From JBBQVS01 sp964250765 (GTDB taxonomy: Bacteria > Chloroflexota > Ktedonobacteria > Ktedonobacterales > Ktedonobacteraceae): DNA of 64,000 bases. Positions 24,750-32,982 of this stretch are shown piece after piece. Each line of letters starts with the position of its first letter. Position 1 is the stretch's first letter. Below the pieces are notes generated by a model. That model was not told the DNA's origin, did no database searches, and saw only the letters and a program-made list of their open reading frames with translations. The stretch spans positions 1 to 64,000 of the forward strand of contig CAXUHF010000010.1 in the NCBI GenBank assembly GCA_964250765.1, in the 5' to 3' direction. Both the position numbers and the translations under genes were made by a program.

Positions 24750-26369
24750 ATGCCTTCTTTTAACGATTTCACATTACAACAAACAACACGCGCAGTGTTA
24801 GCAAATATGCAGATTACAGAGCCTACGCCAATTCAGGCCGAGGCAATTCCAGCACTACTCGCTGGTAGCGATGTGGTAGGACAAGCACCTACTGGTTCCG
24901 GCAAGACGCTGGCCTATGGCATTCCACTGGTGGAAAGACTAGCTAAAGAACGTGTAGCGCAGGCACTAATTCTTGTGCCAACACGCGAACTAGCGGTTCA
25001 GGTCAACGAGGTAATCAGCAAACTGGCTGCGAGTAAAAGACTTACGACAGCATTGCTTGTTGGAGGACGACCCTATAGCAACCAGCTTTCAGCACTACGC
25101 TATGGCTCACAGATCATCGTCGGCACACCTGGACGTGTGAAGGACCATCTTGACCGAGGGAGCCTTGTGCTAACTCAGATACGCATATGCATATTGGACG
25201 AAGCAGACCAGATGCTCGATAGCGGGTTTGCCCCAGCTATCGAAGAGATACTAGAGACGACACCGGACACGCGACAAATGGCACTCTTCTCGGCGACTAT
25301 GCCGGACTGGGTTGAGAAACTCAAAAAGAAGTTCCTCAAAAATCCAGTTAACGTAACCATTGCACAAGCAACGGGCGCGGACAGCACGATTGAGCAGATT
25401 GCATATCAGGTGCCACAAGCACAGAAAATTGTAGCACTGTGTACTCTTTTGAATGACTCAGAAGGCGAAAGTAGTCTCGTCTTCGGCAGGACAAAATATG
25501 GTGTCGAGAAGCTAGGCAAACAGCTTAACGCGCTCGGCTACACAGTGGGAACACTTCACGGCAATAAGAGCCAGAGTGCACGTGAAGCGGTGCTTACAGC
25601 ATTCCGTCAGGGCCGCATACATACACTACTTGCCACAAACGTAGCCGCACGCGGTTTGGACATTAAGGGCATTTATCAAGTCATTAACTATGAGCTTCCA
25701 GAGTCGAGTGAGCTTTTTACACACCGCATCGGGCGTACAGGTCGTATGGGACAAGCTGGCAAAGCTATTACACTCCTAGCACCAGCAGAAGTCGCCAAAT
25801 GGCGACGTATGGCGCGTACATTAGGACAGGAAGTCATCTTCCAGCATCTTACTCTTAATCAAGATGCGATGAATATACGACCAGCCGTGCAACCAGAGGT
25901 TGTAGAGATGCAGGAGCGCAGACAAGCAAGCGAGCAGCGTACAATACGTGACCGCAGTACACAATTCTCGTCGAATCGTGATCGTGGTAGTAGTGGTACA
26001 CAGTTCTCATCAAGCCGTGATCGTGGCTATAGCAGAGATGCACAACCAACACGCGATAGTTATGCTAGACCCAGCACGGAAAGACGACGGACGGAACGTT
26101 TTCCAAGTGAAACACCTACGCGACGTATATCCGCTGAGCAGGCTGAGAGCTTTTTCAAGCCAGAACGCGAATATTCTGAGCAGATCAACGGTGATAGAAG
26201 AAATGCTGACAGACAATCGCGCGTTGGAAGAATCACACGAAGACGCAATGCGTCTTCGTCGCCCACAGCGGAGCCACAACGTCAGAATAGTAGAAGCAAG
26301 CCTAGAGGTGTAACACCAACAGGAGGCCCACGTCGGCCTACTACTTCAAGGCGTTTTGCGAGTCGCTAA
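24750..26369 (+). CDS. DEAD-box ATP-dependent RNA helicase
   Basis: A 539-residue RNA helicase of the DeaD/RhlE/CshA type. Two RecA-like domains show all motifs: Q motif (EPTPIQAEAIPALL), I APTGSGKT, Ia PTRELAVQV, Ib TPGRVKDH, II DEAD, III SAT, IV SSLVFGRTKYG, V TNVAARGLDI and VI HRIGRTGRMGQ. The core ends near residue 375. The remaining 160 residues are a disordered Arg/Ser/Gln-rich tail with partial internal repeats (TQFSSNRDRG, TQFSSSRDRG), suited to non-specific RNA binding. It likely remodels rRNA or mRNA structure. It has its own promoter, long leader and strong terminator. Confidence 0.95.
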   Translation: MPSFNDFTLQQTTRAVLANMQITEPTPIQAEAIPALLAGSDVVGQAPTGSGKTLAYGIPLVERLAKERVAQALILVPTRELAVQVNEVISKLAASKRLTTALLVGGRPYSNQLSALRYGSQIIVGTPGRVKDHLDRGSLVLTQIRICILDEADQMLDSGFAPAIEEILETTPDTRQMALFSATMPDWVEKLKKKFLKNPVNVTIAQATGADSTIEQIAYQVPQAQKIVALCTLLNDSEGESSLVFGRTKYGVEKLGKQLNALGYTVGTLHGNKSQSAREAVLTAFRQGRIHTLLATNVAARGLDIKGIYQVINYELPESSELFTHRIGRTGRMGQAGKAITLLAPAEVAKWRRMARTLGQEVIFQHLTLNQDAMNIRPAVQPEVVEMQERRQASEQRTIRDRSTQFSSNRDRGSSGTQFSSSRDRGYSRDAQPTRDSYARPSTERRRTERFPSETPTRRISAEQAESFFKPEREYSEQINGDRRNADRQSRVGRITRRRNASSSPTAEPQRQNSRSKPRGVTPTGGPRRPTTSRRFASR

Positions 26370-26381
26370 CGTCGAATTTTC

Positions 26382-26419
26382 AGAAAGAGGTTGAAGCAAA
26401 TATGCTTCAACCTCTTTCT
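26382..26419 (+). terminator. Intrinsic terminator of the DEAD-box gene
   Basis: A 17-bp perfect stem (26382-26398 with 26403-26419) and 4-base loop, followed by TGTTTCTTG. Confidence 0.9.
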
Positions 26420-26515
26420 TGTTTCTTGCATTGGACATATGAAAGAAGATTAAGGTATAGTAAATGGGTTACACTTGTTGTGTTTAGAGCTTAACCTTAC
26501 TGGCATGTATAGACA

Positions 26516-26532
26516 CTAGTGTTGTAAAGCTG
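26516..26532. repeat. 17-base motif shared with ABC-F upstream region
   Basis: CTAGTGTTGTAAAGCTG is found here and again exactly at 45773-45789. Both copies lie 35-60 bases before a start codon on the plus strand. It may be a shared regulatory element or coincidence. Confidence 0.4.
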
Positions 26533-26566
26533 GGTAGTCATGTATTGGCTAATCTAGGAGAAAAAG

Positions 26567-27487
26567 ATGAACCAGGACGAGACACAGTCGTTGGAACATG
26601 GAAACTCCAATCTCGTTGATGAGAGTCTTACGCAAGCAGTCCTTGAGAGTTTCAAAAACTCTCAGTCTGAACGGTTCAAAGAGGTTATGCTCAGCCTTGT
26701 CAAGCATATGCATGCCTTTATAAAGGATGTTGACTTGACCGAAGACGAGTGGTTCAAGGGTATAGACTACCTGACCCGTACGGGTCACATCACCGACGAT
26801 AAACGCCAGGAATTCGTCTTACTCTCTGATGTCCTGGGCGTTTCGATGTTAGTGATAGATATCAACAACAAGCAATACCCTGAGGCAACAGCTTCTACCG
26901 TTTTTGGTCCCTTCTTTTTCGAGGGGTCGCCGGGTTTCAGCAATGGCGACGATATCGGGAACGGAGCTTCTGGTGAGCCTTGCTTTATGAAAGGTCGTGT
27001 GCTCTCCACCACGGGTGAGCCGCTACCAGGGGCACATATCGAAATATGGCAGGCTGATGACCAGGGCTTCTATGACGTGCAGTCCAAAGACTCCTACCAA
27101 GTATACGGACGTGGGCATCTCTCCTCCGATAGTGAGGGATACTACTACTTCTGGTCAGTGAGGCCGGAAGCCTATCCAATTCCAGAAGATGGGCCTGTGG
27201 GAGAACTGCTTCATGCGGCGAACCGTAGTCCTATGCGTCCGGCTCATGTTCACTTCATGATTACGGTGCCTGGGTACAAAACCCTCACCACTCACATCTT
27301 CAAGAATCATGATCAGTATCTCAACTCGGATGCAGTTTTCGGAGTGAGAAGTTCTCTCATCAAGGACTTTGAGCATCACGAGCCTGGAATTGCACCCGAT
27401 GGCAAGAAAATGGTCGTACCCTTCTACACTATGAACTACGACTTCCATCTCGCCCCCGTTGTGGAGCAGGATAAACACAACTCATGA
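26567..27487 (+). CDS. Intradiol ring-cleavage dioxygenase (catechol/hydroxyquinol 1,2-dioxygenase type)
   Basis: A 306-residue non-heme Fe(III) enzyme that opens catechols between the hydroxyls. An N-terminal helical dimerisation domain (about 20-100) is followed by the beta-sandwich core (GRVLSTTGEPLPGAHIEIWQ). The four iron ligands are visible as Tyr169 (GFYDVQ), Tyr203 (EAYPIP), His227 and His229 (RPAHVHF). The long N-terminal domain and the ending fit the catechol/hydroxyquinol 1,2-dioxygenase subgroup rather than protocatechuate 3,4-dioxygenase. No muconate or maleylacetate pathway genes lie next to it. AGGAG precedes the ATG. Confidence 0.92.
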   Translation: MNQDETQSLEHGNSNLVDESLTQAVLESFKNSQSERFKEVMLSLVKHMHAFIKDVDLTEDEWFKGIDYLTRTGHITDDKRQEFVLLSDVLGVSMLVIDINNKQYPEATASTVFGPFFFEGSPGFSNGDDIGNGASGEPCFMKGRVLSTTGEPLPGAHIEIWQADDQGFYDVQSKDSYQVYGRGHLSSDSEGYYYFWSVRPEAYPIPEDGPVGELLHAANRSPMRPAHVHFMITVPGYKTLTTHIFKNHDQYLNSDAVFGVRSSLIKDFEHHEPGIAPDGKKMVVPFYTMNYDFHLAPVVEQDKHNS

Positions 27488-27497
27488 ATGCCTTGAA

Positions 27498-27561
27498 GAT
27501 GCACCTTGACAGAGCAATGTTGAAGCACTTTTGATTCAACATTGCTCTGTCAAGGTGCATC
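27498..27561. terminator. 27-bp perfect hairpin between convergent genes
   Basis: 27498-27524 pairs perfectly with 27535-27561 around a 10-base loop. It is much longer than typical terminators and lacks a clear T-run on either exit. It separates the dioxygenase gene from the convergent propeller gene, so bidirectional termination or a palindromic repeat element are the options. Confidence 0.65.
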
Positions 27562-27625
27562 AGTTTCGAGAAGTACCCCTGAAACGCTCAATTCCTATTT
27601 GAGTTAGTTGCAAAGTGTTTTTGCG

Positions 27626-29176
27626 TTATTTCAATCCGCTCGGAATACTCCACACGACAACAGCGTTTGTCGTGGGGTCTTGTGCAAGGACGTGAGTGCT
27701 ATCGGGCGACCAGTTTGGAGAACTAAAGGCATAATAGCCTTCGTGTGAACTTTGCGCATTGGGCATGTTTGTTTTAGGTGCTTGCAGAGTCGCAACGGGA
27801 TAGCCGCGCTTTGTCGAGTAAATATTCTTTTTTGAAAACTCATAGGTTGTCATGCCCATAAGTTGCCCATTTGGAGACCACGAGACGATCATATGATAGA
27901 GTGTTCCGACGGTTTGAGCGGAACTGAGTAGCTTTAAAGCCGAAAGTAAGGCCGCATCGCGTACTGGTAGTACAGGTAAATTTTCCATGTGGAAGGCAAC
28001 AAGCGTTTTCTTATCAGGTCGAGGATGTCCAGGCGGCTCCAGACGTGCTGATAAAAAAGCTCCATTAATAAGATATCGTCCGTCCGGCGACCAGGTAATG
28101 AAATTTACATCCCACACAAATATACCTGGCGCAAATGTGACGCCTCCACTTTGATCTTGCTTGATTAATTCCACGCCTCCGGGTTGCCAAACGCTGAATG
28201 CGGTGCTCCCATTTGTGCTACCAATGCTAGTTGAATGTGACGTTGCATGCGTTTGAGGCACAAGTTCGCCATTGTTATTCCAAACATATTCTTCCGCTAC
28301 AGGAATGCTAGAACTAAAGACAAACGGATCGTCGTTCTCAAGTGTTGGAGTAGGCATAAGATTACCATGAGAGATATCCCACTCCATGTATGAGGATGCG
28401 CTGACTTGATACGACGGCATACTCTCATTTTGCTGAAGCAGTACACGTGTACTTTTATGCTTCTGATCAAAAAGGAGCACACCTGAAAATTCCGCACCAC
28501 CAATCTGTGATTTGGTGTGAATGTCGAAAAGTAACGCAAGATGTATCTTGTCAGGAGACCACGATGCAGTTTGATAATAGAGCAGTAAGCCATCATGTAT
28601 AGCAGGAAATTGTGCATAAAAAGTTTTTTTGATAAGTGTATCTGGGTGTAATTGCACAATACGCTGTCCTGTATGAGCATCTTGTATTGTTGCAAGGCCA
28701 ATCGCATTATCAGAGTCGTATTCGCATCCTGTTGTGTAACCCAGCAGTGCAATTGTAGTGCTATCAGGAGACCATGCCTCACTGGTAACACAAGAGAAAC
28801 CCATTTGTGCGAGCGGGATGACGAGAGACGGCGTAATGTTCATAGGAGTTGGCAAGCGTTCAGACAATAGAGGCTGTTGCTTTATCAGGCGAGCCGCAAC
28901 ACCATTGCGCACAGTTGTCAGAAGTGTCAGTGTCGTATGCAGATTCAGAGCAAGTATGAGGCATACCAGTAGCAAAGAACAGGTAGTGGTGATAGTACGC
29001 CACCGTTGTCGATTGAATGAGTATTGCCACTGTAATACAGGTACAGACCATGAAGGAATATGTGCTTTCTGATTATCCTCATCCGTCTCGTTGAGTGTGT
29101 CTAAATCAACAATTTCAACATCATCTTCCCAGTCAGCCTCGAAATCACCACTGTTTGCCTGTTCGTCATCGCGCAT
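27626..29176 (-). CDS. Membrane-anchored WD40-like beta-propeller protein
   Basis: A 516-residue protein. Residues 1-55 are acidic and cytosolic. One membrane helix is near residues 60-80 (TCSLLLVCLILALNL). The rest is an extracellular TolB/WD40-like propeller, with repeats recognisable as AWSPDSTTIALL, SWSPDKIHLALL, TWSPDGRYLI, SWSPNGQLMG and NWSPDSTHVLA. It starts 16 bases after the folD stop, so it may be on the folate transcript, but a functional link is not evident. Such proteins are common in Ktedonobacteria; ligand unknown. Confidence 0.8.
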   Translation of the reverse strand: MRDDEQANSGDFEADWEDDVEIVDLDTLNETDEDNQKAHIPSWSVPVLQWQYSFNRQRWRTITTTCSLLLVCLILALNLHTTLTLLTTVRNGVAARLIKQQPLLSERLPTPMNITPSLVIPLAQMGFSCVTSEAWSPDSTTIALLGYTTGCEYDSDNAIGLATIQDAHTGQRIVQLHPDTLIKKTFYAQFPAIHDGLLLYYQTASWSPDKIHLALLFDIHTKSQIGGAEFSGVLLFDQKHKSTRVLLQQNESMPSYQVSASSYMEWDISHGNLMPTPTLENDDPFVFSSSIPVAEEYVWNNNGELVPQTHATSHSTSIGSTNGSTAFSVWQPGGVELIKQDQSGGVTFAPGIFVWDVNFITWSPDGRYLINGAFLSARLEPPGHPRPDKKTLVAFHMENLPVLPVRDAALLSALKLLSSAQTVGTLYHMIVSWSPNGQLMGMTTYEFSKKNIYSTKRGYPVATLQAPKTNMPNAQSSHEGYYAFSSPNWSPDSTHVLAQDPTTNAVVVWSIPSGLK

Positions 29177-29192
29177 CAGTATTTCCAGTTTG

Positions 29193-30083
29193 TTAATGAG
29201 AACGCGCTACTGTTTCCTTTTGCACTCGTCCACCAATTTGTTGCCATGCAGCCTCTACGCATTGCTTCAAGAGTAATACATTTGTGAGGGGTCCAACACC
29301 TCCAGGTGTTGGTGTCACCGCGCTTGCAACCTCGCGTACAGAGGGTATGTCAACATCGCCAATGATGCCGCCTTCTGGTCGTGCATTAATGCCGACATCA
29401 ATAACTACCGCACCAGGACGGACCATATCGGCTGTCACCATTGTCGCACGTCCGACCGCTGCAATAAGCACGTCTGCCTCACGTGTAAAGGTGACAAGGT
29501 CGCGTGTGCGGGAATGGCATACTGTCACCGTCGCGTTTTTTTGCAGCAACATCATTGCAAGGGGTTTGCCGACAACATTGCTGCGTCCCAGGATCACAAC
29601 ACGTTTGCCAGCAAGAGGCGTCTGTGTGCGTTCAAGAATTTCCATCACGGCTGCGGCTGTCGAAGGCAAAAAGCTTGGCAAGCCAAGAAAAAGGTTGCCC
29701 GCACTTCGTGGGCAGATACCGTCAATGTCCTTCTCCATCGCCAGAGTATCCGCTACCATTTCTTGTGAAAGATGGGCAGGAAGCGGCATTTGTACGATAA
29801 CGCCGTTGACTTGTGCATCATTGTTCAAGTGAAGCAATAAAGAACGCAATTCATCGGGTGATGTCAGTGCCGGAAGTTGCTCTAACCGTGCCTTTACGCC
29901 TATCTCGTCGGCAATGCGCAAAATAGCTTTGGAGTAGACACCTGAGGCTGCATCACCACCAACAAGGACAATTGCCAGACCTGGAGGGGCACCACAGAGT
30001 TGAGTATATTGATTTACATCCTCTCGTAGTTCCGCACGAATAGCTTGTCCCATCGCACGCCCATCAATGAGTGTTGCCGTCAT
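29193..30083 (-). CDS. folD: Methylenetetrahydrofolate dehydrogenase/cyclohydrolase
   Basis: Bifunctional FolD interconverts 5,10-methylene-THF, 5,10-methenyl-THF and 10-formyl-THF using NADP. Motifs: YSKAILRIADEIGVKARL with the catalytic Lys of the YxxxK type, VNGVIVQMPLPAHL, DIDGICPRSAGNLF, and the cofactor segment VVILGRSNVVGKPLAMMLL, ending with TPTPGGVGPLTNVLLL. Length (296) is normal. It overlaps the upstream cyclodeaminase gene by four bases (ATGA), so the two enzymes are translationally coupled. Confidence 0.96.
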   Translation of the reverse strand: MTATLIDGRAMGQAIRAELREDVNQYTQLCGAPPGLAIVLVGGDAASGVYSKAILRIADEIGVKARLEQLPALTSPDELRSLLLHLNNDAQVNGVIVQMPLPAHLSQEMVADTLAMEKDIDGICPRSAGNLFLGLPSFLPSTAAAVMEILERTQTPLAGKRVVILGRSNVVGKPLAMMLLQKNATVTVCHSRTRDLVTFTREADVLIAAVGRATMVTADMVRPGAVVIDVGINARPEGGIIGDVDIPSVREVASAVTPTPGGVGPLTNVLLLKQCVEAAWQQIGGRVQKETVARSH

Positions 30084-30703
30084 GCCTTCTCCCCCACCAA
30101 CGTGATCACCTGCTGACTACATGTCGCAATCGTGTCTAATGCGCTATTGAGACGATCACTTAATGCATCAACTAACGCGAGATCTTTCATCGACAATAAA
30201 TTGGTGCGTACCATCCATGATGCGCCTGTGCCAGCACTAGAGGCGAGCATGGTCCCGGTGGCAATATCGCTCAACACAGTCTTATTGCCAATCTCAGCAA
30301 TACGCTGACAATGGCGCAACAATTCCGCAGCACGTTCAGCCACTTCTAACGGTACAAGCGCGGCATCATGTAATCGGGCTTGAATTGCCTGTGTGCGTGC
30401 GGCGCGTTCTTCGTCAGTAGTGCGAGGCATTTTGAAGCAGGCTGAAAGTTTCCCATAGACATCTATATCTTCCTGTACTAACTGCTGAAAACGGGTACGT
30501 AGTTGTTCAGTCTGCTCTATAAGCGACTCGATCTCCTGTTGTACGTCGGCGTATTCAGCCTTGCCAAGCGTAAGACGAGCCACCATAGTCGCAAGCCCTG
30601 CTCCAATCGCACCAGTTAAAGCCGACGCAGAGCCACCACCAGGAGTAGGTTGAGATGAGGCAAGATCATCAAGATAGTTTTGTAAGGGTGTATCTATATA
30701 CAT
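30080..30703 (-). CDS. fchA: Methenyltetrahydrofolate cyclohydrolase/formiminotransferase-cyclodeaminase family
   Basis: A 207-residue, all-helical FTCD_C family protein. The family signature SSQPTPGGGSASALTGAIGA is at the N-terminus (residues 14-33). The middle has KAEYADVQQEIESL and the end ALDTIATCSQQVI. Members either act as formimino-THF cyclodeaminase in His/purine degradation or as methenyl-THF cyclohydrolase (FchA) in one-carbon metabolism. Coupling to folD by a 4-base overlap favours a one-carbon role; this is inference. No histidine-degradation genes are nearby. Confidence 0.88.
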   Translation of the reverse strand: MYIDTPLQNYLDDLASSQPTPGGGSASALTGAIGAGLATMVARLTLGKAEYADVQQEIESLIEQTEQLRTRFQQLVQEDIDVYGKLSACFKMPRTTDEERAARTQAIQARLHDAALVPLEVAERAAELLRHCQRIAEIGNKTVLSDIATGTMLASSAGTGASWMVRTNLLSMKDLALVDALSDRLNSALDTIATCSQQVITLVGEKA

Positions 30704-30820
30704 GCATTCGGATTCTTTCTAAAAATTGAGAGCATCAAGCGTCTGCGAAGAAACTTGATTAATGTAATTGTAGCACTGGAAGCGTTTAGCGTCGAGTAGC
30801 AAATGATGATCGTTGCTTGC

Positions 30821-31540
30821 TCATTTTCTCTTCAGAGAGAACTCACCTAGTTGAATATGACGATCAGCAAGACGTGCAATTCCCAAATCGTGCGTCACCA
30901 TAATCAGCGTTTGATTGCCGCTTTCTTGAAGTCCACGCAACACGTTCAACACCTCGCCGCCAGTAATTGTATCAAGATTGCCTGTCGGTTCGTCAGCAAG
31001 GAGCAAACGCGGCTGGTTGATCAATGCACGTGCAATTGCCACTCGCTGTTGCTCGCCGCCGGATAATCTTGACGGTGTATGACCCATACGGTCTCCTAAC
31101 CCTACTCGTTCCAGGAGACCTTGTGCGCGTTCCTTCAAATTGAACGAAAGTTTCCTTTGATAAGGGAGCAAGGGAGCCATCACGTTTTCTAGTGCTGTCA
31201 TATTGGGCAGCAGATAAAAGAGTTGGAATACGAAACCCACTTTGTCACGACGAAAATCAGCTGCCGCAACACCACGGAGATTGTGCACCGCGACATTATC
31301 GAGCCAAATTTCCCCTTCGTCGGGCACATCTAACGCACCCAACAGCATGAGGAGCGATGTTTTTCCTGAACCCGAAGAGCCTGTGATGGCGATAAATTCA
31401 CCTGCTTGTACCTCGAAGTCAATGTGTTGTAGCACGCCTACCTTGCCATTGGGTATCTTGTATGATTTACTGACATCTTTGACTGTTACAATACTCTTGC
31501 ACTCTTGCTGTCCAAGTGAAGGTCTCGATTTCTGTTCCAT
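30821..31540 (-). CDS. ABC transporter ATP-binding protein (LolD/MacB-type)
   Basis: A 239-residue ATPase from ATG 31540, chosen because AAGGAAG lies nine bases upstream; a longer in-frame start at 31570 overlaps the anti-sigma gene. Walker A is GSSGSGKTSLL, Q-loop VGFVFQLFYLLPNMTAL, signature LSGGEQQRVAIARAL, Walker B LLLADEPTGNLD and H-loop MVTHD. The Q-loop and TGNLD pattern is typical of MacB/LolD/FtsE-like ATPases that pair with FtsX-fold permeases, matching the 915-residue permease three genes upstream. Last gene of the operon. Confidence 0.93.
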   Translation of the reverse strand: MEQKSRPSLGQQECKSIVTVKDVSKSYKIPNGKVGVLQHIDFEVQAGEFIAITGSSGSGKTSLLMLLGALDVPDEGEIWLDNVAVHNLRGVAAADFRRDKVGFVFQLFYLLPNMTALENVMAPLLPYQRKLSFNLKERAQGLLERVGLGDRMGHTPSRLSGGEQQRVAIARALINQPRLLLADEPTGNLDTITGGEVLNVLRGLQESGNQTLIMVTHDLGIARLADRHIQLGEFSLKRK

Positions 31541-31562
31541 ATATTCTTTCTTCCTTTTGACA

Positions 31563-32333
31563 TTATACAATCAGTTCCCATTGTGTAATCGGATGAAACT
31601 GCCGTGCAAGCGCAAGAAGTTCGTGTACAGAAAGTGTGCTTGCCATTTGACAGGTCATGCCATCTTGATACCATTGAAGAATACTATTGCCTGCAGTATC
31701 TTGAAAGACATGGCCTTCATACGTATTGACAGAAATATTTTGCGCAGCCGACGATGGGACGACAAGATTTGTGGCTTGTTCATAGAGAGACACATCCTGT
31801 CCTTCAATGCGATAATCAGCAACAAAAGCTCTGAATGCTTGTGGATTGTTCTCATCCGTGATAATTCCGAACTCAATAGATTGTGTGCTTGCTGGCACAG
31901 TTGCTGGAAGCAGAGGGCGAACACCTAGCTTTTTTACAGCAAGTAGAGCGAGCGATGAAACATTTATTTGCTCAAATGAGGTTGCGGCTTCCCATGCATG
32001 CTGCCCTGCATTCGCAATCTGTGTATTTGCTGGACAGGCTCCGACGAGACCCAAAAGAACAAAAAGGACTGCTGCTGTAGTCAGCATTATCCGTACCAAC
32101 GAACGTTTTCTGCCTCTTATTGGTACTCTCGAAGTTCGCGATACATGTGTACTTGGTCTATACACGTCTTGCATATCCTCAGTATCAAGAGTGTTGAGTG
32201 GAGCCAATGCATCAGCTAACTTTGCTGCAACATGTAGTACATCGTCATCATCAGATGTAGATGTTTCTTTCCCTGTCACAATGGCGTCTAATTTCGCAAA
32301 CCATGCCTCGTCTTTCTCTCTACGTCTCTTCAT
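31563..32333 (-). CDS. Probable anti-sigma factor, single TM
   Basis: A 256-residue protein with an acidic/basic cytosolic N-terminus (about 1-75), one membrane helix (IMLTTAAVLFVLLGLVGA, about 80-98), and an external domain. The external part ends VFQDTAGNSILQWYQDGM and LSVHELLALARQFHP, a pattern I know from DUF4367-type domains found in anti-sigma proteins. No classical HxxxCxxC zinc motif is seen in the N-terminus. The ATGA overlap with the sigma gene strongly supports a sigma/anti-sigma pair. Confidence 0.8.
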   Translation of the reverse strand: MKRRREKDEAWFAKLDAIVTGKETSTSDDDDVLHVAAKLADALAPLNTLDTEDMQDVYRPSTHVSRTSRVPIRGRKRSLVRIMLTTAAVLFVLLGLVGACPANTQIANAGQHAWEAATSFEQINVSSLALLAVKKLGVRPLLPATVPASTQSIEFGIITDENNPQAFRAFVADYRIEGQDVSLYEQATNLVVPSSAAQNISVNTYEGHVFQDTAGNSILQWYQDGMTCQMASTLSVHELLALARQFHPITQWELIV

Positions 32334-32914
32334 GCTGTCCCTCCTTCCTGTAGCGCGTCTCGCAATTTGCCCAGTGAGCGATAGAGCAGTGATCCAACTG
32401 TGCCCTCTGGCATGTGAAGCACTTTCGCTATCTGGCGATTTGTCAGATGCGCCACAAATTTTAAACCGATAATTTCCTGTTCACGTTCTGATAGGTGACT
32501 TACATGAGCGAGTAAGCTACGACGTTCTTCGTCGGCAAGAACCTGTTCTTCTGACGAACGATGCTGGAGACGAGCTACATCCACCAATTTCTCCAATGAA
32601 ACCTCCGGTCGTTGGTGGCGGAAATAATCATGAGCACAGTTTCGCGCAATCTGAAAGAGCCATGCGGCGGCAGCTTCCGTAGTTTTGAGGTCCGTCATAT
32701 GCATGAAGGCACGTTCAAACACCAGTGATGTCAGGTCTTCTGCAACATCTCCCTTACCAGTACGGAAGCGGAAGTATGCGAGCACACGTGGGTAATACTG
32801 CTGATACAATCTATCAAAGAAGACATGCGACTCCTTGTTCATTAGTAAGCCAACCCCATCTTCTTGTACCTGTACTCTCCATGCAAAGGAGGAAGCAATC
32901 CTTTTCGCGTCCAT
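32330..32914 (-). CDS. ECF-type RNA polymerase sigma factor
   Basis: About 194 residues. Region 2: FDRLYQQYYPRVLAYFRFR, then DVAEDLTSLVFERAF and AWLFQIARNCAHDYFRHQR. Region 4: LSEREQEIIGLKFVAHLTN with the HTH RQIAKVLHMPEGTVGSLLYR. The start at 32914 has a perfect GGAGG nine bases upstream; a longer frame to 32983 and a shorter one at 32842 have weaker sites. It lies 68 bases after the permease stop and overlaps the anti-sigma gene by four bases. Target promoters are unknown; activation by loss of the anti-sigma partner is the usual mechanism. Confidence 0.92.
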   Translation of the reverse strand: MDAKRIASSFAWRVQVQEDGVGLLMNKESHVFFDRLYQQYYPRVLAYFRFRTGKGDVAEDLTSLVFERAFMHMTDLKTTEAAAAWLFQIARNCAHDYFRHQRPEVSLEKLVDVARLQHRSSEEQVLADEERRSLLAHVSHLSEREQEIIGLKFVAHLTNRQIAKVLHMPEGTVGSLLYRSLGKLRDALQEGGTA

Positions 32915-32982
32915 GAAGCACAGCCTCCATCCGTATGTTTCTTCCCAGTCACGCATTACCTTCTTCGCTTGGTGAGGAAGCA

